Notes: generated from the letters alone by a model not told the origin. DNA of 64,000 bases from Biomphalaria glabrata (GCF_947242115.1 NC_074712.1:18256666-18320665); one strand, 5' to 3'. Shown: positions 11,754 through 23,929, numbered from the stretch's first letter. Translations and numbers: made by a program.

Positions 11754-14700
11754 TTATTCAATTTCTATATCTGCTCCAGCTGCTGTCAATGCTTCTTTCA
11801 ACTTTTCTGCTTCTTCTTTGGGGATATCTGCTTTCACAATCTGTGGGATGGACTCAACAAATTTTTTGGCCTAGAAAAGAGATCAATGATTAGATTAATG
11901 AACACACTTCTACCTGGACTATTTTATTCTCTCAAATATTAAAAATATGTAAAAATATTGATCTCTATGCAGTAAAGGCATTGAAAAGATTACTGTTTGA
12001 TAATGGTGTTTTCCCAACCAATGCCAGGTTGACATATGGGATAAGTTCAGACCACAAAAGAATAGAGTAATAATCTATCCTGGAGATTAGCTTTCATTTA
12101 CTACAATACAATATGCATTAATTAGAAGATATTAGAATTGTTGAAATACAACCTGAAGAAATAATTGAATAAGTGGGAAATTAATATATCATAAACAACC
12201 TGCATTTTGTTTTATATGCAGTATCAATTTATGTAGACTGACCAAAAGCATGTAAAAAAAAAAAAAAAGGTAATAGTGTAACATTATGTAATATATAAAG
12301 TTTCGGTATTTGTCAAAGTCTGCACTTTTCAAACAAAAGAATTAAATTACACATACAGATACAAGTTTTTGAAAAAAAAATGTAACAGACAATTGATGCT
12401 AAATCCACAATTTTATGCAATACCAGTATTTGGAAACATTATGATCACAATAATAATGCAAATCTGGAAGTTCTTACAATAATAATTCAATGAACAATAA
12501 GGATATCCTATGGTTTCAAAATTTTCAACTTTAACCCTTTGTCATTCTACTTTTTAAAATGTCTATTCATAATTCCTTGTTCAAAGTTATGCAAAGTGTG
12601 TTACAAAAGTTTTAATGTTTTTTTCTAAAGCTACTTTCCTTAAGGTATATAATGTGACTACCTGAACAAGATTGAGTCCTTCAATTAAATTTTTGATTTC
12701 TTTAATAAGTTGTACTTTCTTTCCTGCATCAAATTTCATCAGTTTGACAGTGAAGTTGACTTTTTCTCTCTTGGGGGCAACATCTTCCTCCTCTTCTGGA
12801 GCCTTGAAATGAAAGTAGTAGAAATAAAAGAAAGCCCAATCAGTAGCAAAAAACACTAAAAGAAAAGTTTGTAGCTTGAAATAACTTTTAGTAATCACCA
12901 GACATATTTGAATTGGTGATCAATGTACTTACTAGGATTACACTGACTTTTTAGCCTACAGTATATCACTTATTACGTTTTATCATAATCTTACCTCATT
13001 GATCAACTCAATGAGTCTAAAATAGTTTGTGTTCACCAAAATTTTGTAAAAAAATAAAAATAAATTCTTTATCACATGCAGTCAACATTTATTTTAGTTT
13101 TATTCATAAAAGAATCAAAATGCATATTGTCAACACACAGAACCATTTATTGTCTGACATTGTATTGATTTGATACCAAAGCCCACAAGTAATACTTGTA
13201 AGATAAGTGCAATTAACTAAATATGTTTTATGGTTAAGTTCTTAAACTAAAGGTAGGCTAAATACATTTTATGGTCCAAGTTCTTAAACTAAAAGTAGGT
13301 CTAAAGCTTAGGATTTAAGCTATTAACAAAGAAAGAGGGAAAACAATACACTGTTTGGCAACCTAAACAGTTTAGCGTTGGATGCAGGAGCGTTAACAGA
13401 TTTGGAATGTGATATTCTTTATAAGAACAAGTAATTTTAGAAAAAAATTCCTATCTTAAAAGAATGACATGTTTTAGAGATTATCCTGAGTCATAACCAG
13501 CTTCTAGATTTGGTATGGGTTGACATAAATTAAATTATGAACATTTTCTAGTTTTATCAGAAGTTTGCACTACTCTTGGCTTGGGACTCAGTTCACTCAG
13601 TAACAGAATAGTAAAGTTTTCTCTGTTTGCACTACTCTGACTTGGGACTATTGCAGAAGTCTTAACTGATGGACATAAAGCTTGCAAAGTCTTAAAGTTG
13701 TGGTTCCTCTTGATTTTCTTATAAAGCTTTTATCTAGTCTAAAAGTTGACGTAATGGTTAGGCTGGTGATATCAGAGCCATAATGTGATGGTCAAATAAA
13801 GTCAAAATAATTATAAAATTAAAGCCCTAGGGGTAGAAATAGGAAGATAAAATAAATTATTGTAGAGTAGTTAAAAGAATGTTATCAATCAAAGAAAAAT
13901 TATGTTGACAACACATCCTGTCAATAGATTGATTAGACAGCTTTTGTGAAAAAAGCCCAATAACCTCTCAACTTCTTATATCTTTCTGTTAATAATTTTT
14001 TATTGGTAAATGTATTCTTAAGTTCTATTAAAACTGTTTAAGTTCAATAAATAGCTATTAAAAATAAAAGTACGAGAGAGGGTAAGATACATTTTTATTG
14101 GAAAGCAATGGGGATTTGGGTAGTGCATTGGAATATCTAGAACTTTCAAGGATTGTAAAGACAGAATTGATCAGAGCAGTGTTCTCCACATAAGAAGAAG
14201 CCTGATAAAATTAGTTTCATTCACAATGGTTACCTTCTGAGCCACTGCAGCAGGGGCTGAGCCCATAGCCATCATTGGAGCTTCCTTAATGTTCAATGTT
14301 TTCTGAAAAACAACAACAACTAGAACAAGGAAGACATAATAAAGATGTACATAATTAAAATAAAGGAATGTTATAGAGAATTACAATTAAGATACAGATT
14401 TTTTTTTTGGTCTTAAGCACATGTGACTACTGTTTACATTTTATCTCTTTTAATTCAATTTGCATTTGCATTAGCACATTAACTCTTACTGTGAACAGAA
14501 TGAAGGGTTTATAGTTTATTCCTAAGGTGGTTCAATGTGACAGGAAATTACCAATTTTTTCTTTAAATATGGTTTAAAACATGAACAAGTAGAAATACTT
14601 TGCTTATCTGTTGTTTTTTTTATGAATACCTTATGAGAATAGCTCTTTTCTGCCTAAAGAATTTAAAAAAATAATTTTTAGTGTCAATACTGCAGCTTAT

Positions 14701-17073
14701 AAAGACCAGAAAAATTTTGTTTTTTTTTTTTAAAAAGCTTTTTCGTCTTCTAAAGGTATTGAAGTAATTCATTTGTTCTATTTTTTTTTTCTTATTCTAT
14801 ATAAAAAAATTTTTTTTTTGAGTTCTCTCTCTTTGTTGAAAGTCAAGATATCTATCTATGGTCAAAACAAGTAAAATATAAAAAAAATACTTAAAAAAAA
14901 AAAAAAAGCTTATATTGAATTACTGAAGACTGCTATAAACTGTTGTCTTATTAAACCTTTGGCTTTTTTTTTTCAGTTAAAATTAAGAAACAATTGTAAG
15001 TTGGTCCATACATTTTTGTAGAAGAAAGGAAATCATTTGTGAAAATAGTGATTAAGACAACAATAATTAACAAATCCTATACAAAGTTTTCTTTATAATT
15101 GATTAATATATATACAGTCGTTAAAATCTTTGAATCAACTTACATCTTAGATATACCGGTAATCTTAACACTAACATTTAATTACAGTATTTTATTTTAC
15201 TCTACTTTTCAATTCTTAATGACTGACTAAAGCTCATCTCCCATTATCTGAGATATCTTATTCCTGATGATTTTTTAAAAATATATTCTATTTAAAAACA
15301 AAATTAATTAATTATGAGTAATTGTAAAAAAAAAAATGTCAATTTTTCAATTGATTCATGTTTTGTTAGGGGCAATGAATATTTGTGCAAAGTGTCATCT
15401 TGATTCGAGAATGGGAAGTGGGAGAAATAACCTGTACAAAAATTGGTGCAGACAGAGCAAGTTGATACAAGCTTTGTACAGATTTATCTATTGTGGCGGT
15501 AAAGTAATTTCAGCATTTGGCTGCTGTGATGAAGTTTCACTAAACTTCTTGAGTACATTCTGCAGTTAGAGTCATATGACATTTTTTGGGGGGCATGATG
15601 TCAGTAAAACATCATTGTGAAACTTGCCCAGTAAGCTTTGAAGCACCAGACTCCTATAGATAGTCTAAAGGAATGAAAAGATAAACAAGAAAAACAAAAC
15701 AAAAAAAAAATACTTAAACAAAAAAAGATTCATAAAAAGTAGTGTCGTGGGAAAAATAATCCCATTCTTAACACACGCAGCACAGGCGCTTCATCTGGGA
15801 CACCTCGACCTATTTTAAGCTCGTTATGCATGTTTAGAAAGCTTTTAACAAAAAAAAACTTTAAAAGAAATCTTTAATGCTTGCTGTAACAGAAATGCAA
15901 TGTTGAGCATATTATTTATTTCTTGTTTACAATTCATAGAGGATTGTAATTCCGTATAAAGTGGGACACATCGCGATGCGCCTCAAACGCCTTTTTGTGG
16001 CCGTGTTTAATCAATATTTTGATAACCTTGAGAAAAACTAAATAATGACATTGAAATATGAGGATCTTGTTAACATATTCCAACAAAGATGGAAGTTTTA
16101 TGCCCCTTGGTTTTAGTACGATATTAATTCAATCATACCATGGTGTTCCGTGTTACATCAAAAGCCGCCATTTTGGGTAGTAATTTCACACATTTTTTAC
16201 AATTTCAATATTTCCCAAGCACCTTATGAGCTCAAAATATCAAAATTTATAGATTAACCATTTCTTAATGCAATGTAATGCAAATTGTCACATTTGAATA
16301 ACAATCTTATGAAATACGGACTTTTTAGTGAACCAACACCTAGTTGTAACCAGTACTGGAGAAACACTCATCAATTAGTTTGGATCAGTCATACAATTAA
16401 ATATGTATTTGATCTAGACTAACATTAATAAATCTGTGCAATTAGAAATATATTCACCAATTGTTTTTGTTTAGTGCAATTTCATGCTTTTAGCTATCTT
16501 ATCAGTTGTCTAGACTAGTTGGGAAAAGGTTTGGGGGGGGGGGATGGAAACTGGTATCTGTGTGAATGTTACCATCATTGCTTTTTAAATGCATAAAAAA
16601 AGTAGACTTGAATTCAAACTCAGGGCTCAAGCCTCCTCAAGGGGACTAATTCAACTTATAGCAGCACATCTGTCAAGTAGGATTTACTTTTCCCTAGTTC
16701 AATACCAAACAAAATAATTAGCTACCAATAGTTAACTGATTAGCTAATTTTTTAAATTGATTCTTGTTTTGTGCAAAATCTCAACTTGATCTGAAATTAA
16801 AGATGGGAGATATAACGTCTAACCTTTTTACCAGATAGACAGAGTAGGTTGATATAAGCTTTGAAAAAAAATAATACCTTTAGTAATTCATTTAAGTCTG
16901 AAACTTCCAGTAAAGTGAGCTGCCCAATGTCACTGACAAGTTTTTCAATTTTCGGAGAGTAGGTTTTCATGGCAATGTTGGCAGGAGGTGGGGGCAGGAC
17001 CTCTGTAGAAGTACTATAGCTATTCTCATTTTGTACATGTACGAGTTTGGTTGATGCCAGTGGCTGTAATTTC
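11754..17073 (-). CDS. MRPL12: Mitochondrial ribosomal protein bL12m, 5'-incomplete
   Basis: bL12m forms the flexible stalk of the mitochondrial large ribosomal subunit and recruits translation factors. Exons in coding order: 17073-16878, 14302-14234, 12802-12662 and 11870-11754, all with GT-AG borders and in phase, giving about 174 residues. The first seen exon holds the dimerisation helix ([28 protein letters not shown]). A short Ala/Pro hinge with an acidic run ([14 protein letters not shown]) follows, then the C-terminal factor-binding domain ([53 protein letters not shown]) up to AGADIEIE-stop. Human MRPL12 has about 198 residues, so one short exon with the Met and mitochondrial presequence is missing; it should end in a phase leaving two bases for the G at 17073. 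It was not found in the repeat-rich DNA upstream. Confidence 0.92.
15335..15482 (+). repeat. Composite repeat, downstream block, in an MRPL12 intron
   Basis: Matches the downstream block (TTGATTCATGTTTTGTTAGG, then a GATTCGAGAATGGG word and a CAGACAGAGCAAGTTGATAC word), antisense to MRPL12, inside the intron between the two exons nearest its 5' end. 5'-truncated. Confidence 0.55.
16365..16866 (+). repeat. Composite repeat, long copy ending next to an MRPL12 exon
   Basis: Three-block copy parallel to 1697-2325: upstream block 16365-16560, antisense tRNA-like block about 16600-16650 (GAATTCAAACTCAGGGCT), and downstream block to 16866. A G-run sits at about 16533-16543. It ends 11 bases from the MRPL12 exon at 16878-17073, with an A-run between them, so it lies at the donor side of that exon's intron in the antisense orientation. 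Confidence 0.6.
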
Positions 17074-17180
17074 CTGTTTAGTCAGAATAAGTAAAAAAAC
17101 AAACAACAAAAAACATTTAGTTAGAGTTTTTGGGTTTGATTTGTGGTGGACATTTAGGATATTCCATTTATATTGATGAA

Positions 17181-17462
17181 CAGTAGCTGAGAAGTAAAGC
17201 AATTGGCTTCTTAACTGAGTAATCCTGGGTTTGAATCCTATTGAGATTGAGATTTTTCATTTCTGGATATTTAGGGGGGCTCTGAATCTACCTAGCTCTA
17301 ATGGGTACCTGGCATAAGTTGGGGAAAAGTAAAGGAGGTTGGTCATTGTGCTGGCCACATGACACTTGTTAACTGTAGGCCACAAAAACAGATGACCTTT
17401 ATATCATCTGCCCCATATAGCCCATGATCTGACAGGGGAACTTTACTTTATTACTTTATAAT
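17181..17462 (+). repeat. tRNA-derived SINE with conserved central domain
   Basis: Head carries box A (GTAGCTGAGAAGTAAAGC) and box B (GGGTTTGAATCC). It is followed by a body with TAATGGGTACCTGGCATAAG and GGTCATTGTGCTGGCCACAT. The body motif around GTGCTGGCCACATGACAC recurs in part at 17540-17580 and 43505-43545. This layout matches the widespread mollusc SINEs with a conserved central domain; the exact family is not assigned. Confidence 0.7.
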
Positions 17463-17863
17463 TAGGATGTTCCTAAGTCTAAGAAGGCTAAATGCTAATA
17501 ATGAACTGAAATCAGTTGAAATTTTTAACTTCTAACTATGGATGATTGTGCTAGCCAGGCAAAATACTGATACACTGTAGGCTACAAATACTTTGAGACT
17601 GAATATTGTCTGTTTTTTTCTAAGTACAGGAGTGTAAAATGTCCCTTTTTGTGTTTTAAGAGGATTGATTTATTTATCTGCCATTTGATAATTATATTTT
17701 AGGACTTTGTTTGTAAAAATTGCAACTTTAAATAATAATAATAATAAAATCAACTAAATCTATTTAAATTCTTGCTGAGACAATGAATATTCGTCATACT
17801 GAAAGCCACTCATTATCGTTTTATGATTCAGATTTTGCAGGAGAAAAAATGAGGATCTTCCTC

Positions 17864-17939
17864 AACATCTTTCATAGTATTTTGAAATGTGATGGCTATC
17901 TACATCTTTCAGTAGTATTTTGAAATGTGATGGCTATCA
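17864..17939. repeat. Two-copy tandem repeat, about 37 bp unit
   Basis: CATCTTTCATAGTATTTTG and CATCTTTCAGTAGTATTTTG are each followed by AAATGTGATGGCTATC; the two units are adjacent and nearly identical. Confidence 0.7.
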
Positions 17940-18659
17940 CAGGGTTAGTAGCACTTTGACAAAATTTTAGGAGATTTTAGGAGGTTTTTTAAGGATGAAA
18001 TGTATGATGTGTGTGTGTGTGTCCTATCCATTTGTGTGATACATAGTAAAACATACACAAAACTAAGCATTTATCAAATCAATTATTGTTATTTGATTTA
18101 AAAATAAATAAATATATTGCCAATATGTCACAGAAACAATGTTATAAGCTGTGGTGTGTCCACAGAAAATGTAATGAAAGTTATCTTTTAATCAAGTAAC
18201 AACTTGACTGTCATACCAAAACCTCAAACAACCATTTTTTTTTTCAAAGATTTATTTAAAAACATTACAAATGGTTGCTTTTCAATTTTTTAAAATAAGA
18301 AACATTCTTAGAGATGCTATCATAATGTGTATTCTCTGTGGTGGAAATGTACATTATTAGTTCCTATGTGTATCTTATAGATACTAGAGTCATGGTGTGC
18401 ATTTGAGGTAATGTTTTACTCTTTTATTAGCTAACTTAAATCTTTCTCATAAACAGAGCCAGTAATATATAGGGCAATATAGGTCTATTTGAATGTTTAG
18501 TTGACATTTACTTACTAAAAAATGGCTTTTGGATGGGGTGGGGGGTATTTCGACCTATTCGCGTTTTTTTTTCCTAGCAGAATCTTTTTCAACCATTTAG
18601 TTTTCCTGGCTTTTACGAGTGAAATAATTTTTCCGGACTATTCACAGCTGCATGCGAAA

Positions 18660-19530
18660 TATTTTTGTTAAATCTACAGTGGATCTAGACTCTTGATCTA
18701 AGTCACTAAAATGCGCGGATTTTTTCAAGGCTGTGAGAGAATTATCTTCACTGAATTTACTGTAGATCTAGACTAAAATTCGCGGACTTTTCAGTACTGT
18801 GAGAGAAATATCTTCACTGTATATATTCTAGTGATTTAGCATAAATCTAGAGTCTAGATCAAAGTCGAGAAAATTCGCGTACTTTAACTCTAAGTCACTA
18901 AATTTTGCGGACTTTTCATGGCTGTGTGAGAATTATCTTCACTAGATTCTAGTGATTTCGAGTAAATCTAGAGTCTAGATATAAGTCACTAAAATTCGTG
19001 GACTTTTCGCGGCCAATATGCGAATTATCTTCACTGAATATACCGTAGATCTAGAGTCTAGATCTAAGTCACTAAATTTGCGGGCTTTTCACTTCTTTGT
19101 GCTAATTATCTCCACTAGATTCTAAGTGATTTAGCGTAAATCTACAATCTAGCGTAAATCTACAATCTAGCGTATTTCTAGAGTAATCTAGACATTAGAT
19201 GTTTGTAAAATGTTTTACATATTTCGGATGTTCTTTCAGAGTCCCGCAGGACGACGGGGGATGGGAGCGGGCAGTATTTGAACCCTCGAACATAGATAAA
19301 TCCGAACGACAGTCCAGCGCACAAACCGCACGACCAGGCAGCCATCCAGATGTATTGAGATCATTAAATTGACTAAAATTCACTGATTTTTCATGTTAGG
19401 TGCGAATTATCTTCACTAGATCTAACTTAGATCTAAATCTAAATCAGATACTATTACTAGATACTAGCTAGATCTAGAAGATTTACTGACTTTCCACGCA
19501 AAGTCACTCTTACACTTACAAGAAGATTTT
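18660..19530. repeat. Diverged tandem satellite, unit roughly 85-115 bp
   Basis: A unit built from TTCGCGGACTTTTC, a GCTGTGAGAGAATTATC-like stretch, TTCACT, TAGATCTAGAGTCTAGATC and AAGTCACTAAA recurs at about 18714, 18782, 18912, 18996, 19081 and again after 19371. Unit length drifts and copies are diverged. A SINE insertion splits it at 19203-19347. No coding potential. Confidence 0.7.
19203..19347 (-). repeat. tRNA-derived SINE inserted in the satellite
   Basis: On the minus strand: GGCTGCCTGGTCGTGCGG, then box B-like GAGGGTTCAAATAC, then GCCCGCTCCCATCCCCCGTC and a 3' part with GAACATCCGAAATATGTAAA. Flanked by AGATGT on both sides (19197-19202 and 19348-19353), the expected target-site duplication. 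The same family occurs at 22690-23065 and 60345-60475. Confidence 0.7.
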
Positions 19531-20296
19531 AGATGAGGGATGGCCTACAAATTAGTCTGGTAATTGATCTAATTATAGACAATAGTCACTACAGACTAGA
19601 TCTAGTGCGTCTTTAGTGGTAACAATAAATGGAAACAAACATTTCTAGGCTGACTTCAGAAAAATACTGCCAGGTGAAATGCTTGCTTGAACCCAGGCCA
19701 TCTTCAATCACAAGGTCACGCTTCACGTGGGTGAAAGGCGGTGTATAAGCGTCATTGGTCAGCTCATTAACACAGTCAGCCCGCAAGGTCATGCGATCAG
19801 AATGCCTAGTTACGCTGTTGTTTTTTTCCCCCCGCATTTTTAGCAAGAAATTAGCAAAATTATATTTTTAAAAAAATATTGGGTAAAATTTTAGGAGTGT
19901 GGACAAAATTTTAGGAGACTTTCTGCAATTTTTTTATTAATATATATATTGTCTATAACAGTGATGCTAAAAATCCGACCCACGAAGTGGTTCCATCCGT
20001 CTGCCGAAACGTTGACACAAAGTGTAGAAAATCCCCCCCCCCCCCCCAATTTTTAAATTTACCAAACTGCATTGATACTTGTCTTATGATAGTCAGGTTA
20101 ACTCAGTTGTGGCAGTACCCCGACACTGAGACAACTGTAATCTGTAACTGAGTCTGACGTAGGTTTACTACACCGTTTAGTCTTAAGAGTTATTCAGTTA
20201 AGAAGTTCTAACTAAGACATTTTTCATTTGACGATTTGTTTTAGAGTTTAGTCATTAGTGACATTAATTATGATTAATTGATTAAAAGACTGTTAA
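19531..20296. other. Gene-free intergenic DNA
   Basis: A box B-like CTGGGTTCAAGC on the minus strand near 19690 hints at another decayed SINE at about 19610-19830, without a clear head or tail. A run of C lies at about 20033-20047. Nothing else recognised. Confidence 0.35.
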
Positions 20297-20351
20297 CTCA
20301 ATGAGTGCGGAGCATCTATCCCATAGACGGTCTGTCTGCCCTAAACGCACG

Positions 20352-20374
20352 GAACGTCTATCCCATAGACGTTC
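20352..20374. repeat. Perfect dyad near the element's left end
   Basis: GAACGTCTAT and its exact inverted copy ATAGACGTTC separated by CCC. A weaker version (ATCTATCCCATAGAC) lies about 40 bases upstream at 20308-20325, so the dyad is itself duplicated. Could be a transposase-binding subterminal repeat. Confidence 0.65.
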
Positions 20375-20529
20375 TTACCCTACCTTTGTTTCGTTGCATT
20401 TTTAAATTAAAAATTTTAACTAACAACAGTGGAACTATTTTTAATTTATAAAAGAGTTCTTCATCCTTTGTTTACATAGAAATTAGAAGCTTTTGGCTTT
20501 ATTTAGACATTTATTTATTACTTTTTTTA

Positions 20530-21690
20530 CAATGTAAAAAAACGTCGCCATGACTACGCTAGTCCAAGACACACCCACAATGTTGACTACTGAAGAAACT
20601 TTATAATTATTCTAAAAATTATCACAAATAAATAGTAATAATGAAGAATTTGATCTAGATTAGATTCAGGTAGGTCTAAATTTAGCGTATTTATATGATT
20701 ATATCTATATTATTAGTATTTAGATCTAAATCTATTATTGTCAGTAGGCTAGGTGTAGTCTGTAGATCGAGATTGACTAGATCTAATCTTTTATCTCTAG
20801 ACTTGGACTCTAGATCTAGATATATCTTTAGATCTAAGCTTCTGGTAAATAAAAAGAAAGGAAATGGTAGATCTACATCAAATAATCATCCACTGTGGGC
20901 ATTTTTTCCCCATTTTCTTTTTTTTTTTTTAGTATTGTTTATCTGTAAAAATCTACAACATCATGGCTATGCTTGTCCAAGACACACCCACAATGTTTAC
21001 TACTGAAGAAGCTTTATTATTGTTTTATTTATACTTCTATGAATTGTAATAATGAAGATCTTGATCAAGATTTAGCATAGGATGAAGCAGACTTGGACAT
21101 TATTAGCATTTAGATTTAGATCTAGATCTAGTATTGCCTTGTATGCTTAGGCTTAGGCCTTAGCCTTAGACTAGGGCTAGGTCTTGAATGTAGATCAAGG
21201 TTGACTAGATCTATGCTTTTATCTTTACACCTTTGTAGATTCCTATAGATCTAACCCTTAGATAAATGAAAACAACAGAAATGGCAGATCTAAATCCAAT
21301 ATTCATCCACCATGCTGGGCCTTTTCTTGGTATATTTTCTAGCAATTTTTTTAGTATTGTTTTTTGGTAAAAATCATCACCATCACTATACTGGTTCAAG
21401 TTGCACTCCAAAAGGTTTACTACTAAATAAAAGTAAAATATAAAACTATTCTAAATCCATAATTTATCACAAAGGAACAGTAATAATGATCTATTCGATG
21501 TCTAAATCTTAGGTAAAATGAATTAGGATTTTTATTGTCCTTCATCTAGTTAGAGATTTAGGCTTTGATCTCTCGCTAGCCTATGTCTTGCACTGGTCTA
21601 GTATTAGAATGAAAGATGTTCTATGCAAATAAAAAGAAGACAAATCTAGATCTATATCCCATTGATTCAAATGTACATAATATTTGAGTG
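20530..21690. repeat. Three internal tandem units, about 410 bp each
   Basis: Anchor GTCCAAGACACACCCACAAT occurs at 20562 and 20975 and in diverged form (GTTCAAGTTGCACTCC) at 21394, spacing 413 and 419. Each anchor is preceded by a GTAAAAA stretch and followed by ACTACTGAAGAA or a decayed version, AGTAATAATGA, and a TAGATCTA-rich block. The third copy is the most diverged. Confidence 0.7.
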
Positions 21691-22185
21691 CATTTGGTTG
21701 ATAGATTTAGTGCTGGTATCTATTGTTATTGGTAGTAATGAAAAGCGCAATAATTTTCACTTTTTTTTCTGACTAAAAAAACAGGTAAAAATAATAATAT
21801 AATCAATGATTCATCATCTTTTATTGACTGTTTTATCACATTTCTTTTTGAAAATGCTGTAAATAGTCTAAATATGCTGTTTCAACAGTAATACAAAGAA
21901 CAAAATCTAAATTTAGGTCTCAAAAGTTCTAAAGTTGGCATCCATTTTTTTTTCTGAGTGTCATATTATTTAGATTATAATTTGTATCTTATATTTAAAT
22001 AGAAAGATGTTTACATTTTCACATTCTCCATTCATTTACCTTTACTTTGATACCAAATTTGTTACTATAGCATCATTGGTACTTAAACAATAAATTTTTG
22101 TTTTAGCCATGTTTGGAACATTTTCTTATTTTTTAAAAAAAAGTAGCATTTTTTTGAAAACAAAACACAGCAGTCAAAGCGTTAA

Positions 22186-22687
22186 GACAGTCTCACAGTC
22201 TGAGTACTCTTTATAGTAGTCTTTACTCTGAGTGAAGTGAGTTATCAGTTTAGTAAGTGCACTGATTCACAGTACAGTACAGTCACAGTGACTGAGTCGA
22301 GTCCAGGCTGACTCCGTCTCCAGCAGTCCAACTCCAAGTCCAGGTACTGAGGAGTGAGGTAGATTATCATTATCAGATTAATTGAATGAGATGAATATCA
22401 ATAAATGTAAATCTAGAGTCTACCTTCTACAATGATTTAAAATTTGTGAGTGCCGTATTAGTGCACATGCAGTCCTCATTATTCTTATATAGATCTAGTT
22501 AGATTATCAAGTTTATATTATGAAATTAAACGTTTCGGCATGACACTTTTGCCTTTGGCGAAAGTAGAACTCTTCAGGTTAATGAAAGTAACTTTAGACT
22601 CAAGAAGATCTTTATTTTCTCTTTTGCCGATTTAGTAAATTTATTACATTAGCAAATATAGAAGTTAAGAAACCACCACTAACTTTT
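22186..22687. other. Gene-free intergenic DNA
   Basis: Contains many short CAGTCACAGTGACTGAGTC-like words at 22190-22340 but no clean tandem unit, open frame or RNA gene. Confidence 0.4.
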
Positions 22688-23065
22688 GCTTGCTTGTAAA
22701 ATGCTTTATACATGTACTGTAGGGATGTTCCTTCAGAGTTTAATATAATTTACTTCCTAGTCCAAACCTCCCGCTAGACGACGGGGTGTAGGAGCGGGCA
22801 GGGTTTTAACCCAGGTCCATTGATAAGTCCGAATTTGTACAAATACTCCTTCTTCCCTAGTGCTATTAGAGCATGGAATGGGTTGCCTGAGCTAGCCAGG
22901 AAAACCAGTGACTTGGCAGAATTTAAGTCATTGGTTAATATGCATGACTAAATGCATGACGCGTAGGACGTAATCATCTTCTTTTTTGAAGTAACGTCTG
23001 TATTATATAAGATAAGATAAGATAAGGAATAGCAGTCCAGTGCGCAAACCGCACAAAGCAGCCAT
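22688..23065 (-). repeat. SINE split by a LINE tail
   Basis: Same SINE family as 19203-19347: 3' part at 22688-22780 (minus strand GAACATCCCTACAGTACATG), box B region near 22795-22815, and head at 23030-23065 (GTGCGGTTTGCGCACTGGAC on the minus strand). The two halves are separated by the LINE tail at 22835-23028. Confidence 0.65.
22835..23028 (+). mobile_element. LINE 3' tail nested in a SINE
   Basis: Reads in frame as [20 protein letters not shown] then [17 protein letters not shown]-stop, followed by a 3' UTR and a GATAA-repeat tail. By eye it is identical over about 180 bases to the 3' end of the LINE at 54540-56094. Flanked by GAAT on both sides, consistent with a short target duplication. 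Confidence 0.75.
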
Positions 23066-23354
23066 TTTTATTGTGTGATTAATTTTTTAATTTAGAAGCA
23101 ATAAATAATGTTAGAAATGATAAGACCAACCGCTTCGCGCAGTTTATAGACTTAGTAAATACATTATTTAAAGATAAAAATATAATATAAAAAAACCTAT
23201 ATAACAATGCGGTTTTCTACAAGTTAAAAAATATTTGCAAATATAGTTATAGTGTAAAATAAACATGTGCATACAACGCACATATAGGCCTACTTGATTT
23301 ATATATTTAGAAGTGCGTTACAAATCAAATTAAGTAAATAAATCTAGATCTATA

Positions 23355-23787
23355 TTGGCTTTCGTGATCGAAGATGAGAACATTTCTCATATCCTATGGA
23401 CTTGAAAATGACTATTAAGTCCAATCCTCGCTTTAAAAAGCTGGCCGATTACGTACACGTGGCATGGTTAGGTTTGGTCAGTTTCAGATAGGCCTGCTTC
23501 TCCTCTCAGCCTTTTGTTGTTTCGGCGCTCTTTTACCCTGGCCACTGTTCTTGCTTCAAATCTCGAGACTTCAATGAAGACTCATAGTTTCACGCTTTGA
23601 GGAGCGATCGAGAACGAGTGCTTCCCAGCCGTGAATGTCGATATCGCACTCCTTGAAGGAGCTCTTGAGAGTGTCGTTCGGGAAGGCGATTGTCTTGCAT
23701 GCGGACTACATATCCCGCCCATCGAAGTTGTGACCTTTTTACTGTCGCATTAATATTGATGTTCATGTTGGACAGCTTTAAGATTTC
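23355..23787 (-). mobile_element. LINE 3' part, left of the LTR element
   Basis: On the minus strand it reads NMNINATVKRSQLRWAGYVV then RMQDNRLPERHSQELLQG, the stretch after the RT domain in a group of non-LTR elements (RTE-like by my recollection), followed by decayed sequence. Continues, across the LTR element, from 28053-28310. Confidence 0.65.
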
Positions 23788-23929
23788 TGTAGAATATTTG
23801 TATTACACAAATAACAAACTAGTGTTTAAGAGGGAAGACATATCAGGAACTCCATTTATTACGTAAACACAACCGGTGTTGCACTGACGCGCTAGTGTGC
23901 AAATGTACATATAATACTATTATGTTACA
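23788..23929 (-). repeat. 3' LTR of the Ty3-type element
   Basis: About 142 bp, ends TGTAGAATATTTG (plus strand) at the outer side; about 98% identical to 27915-28052. Contains a TTTATT (AATAAA on the element's strand). Confidence 0.8.

Larger units (their letters stand above)
20297..22181. mobile_element. piggyBac-like non-autonomous element, TTAA-flanked
   Basis: Bounded by TTAA at 20293-20296 and 22182-22185. Left end CTCAATGAGTGCGGAG and right end (reverse complement) CGCTTTGACTGCTGTG agree at 10 of 16 positions, sharing TGA.TGC. TTAA duplication is the hallmark of piggyBac superfamily DNA transposons. No transposase frame is visible; the interior is three diverged tandem units of about 410 bp plus a dyad near the left end. 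I infer a MITE-like derivative enlarged by internal duplication. Confidence 0.5.
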
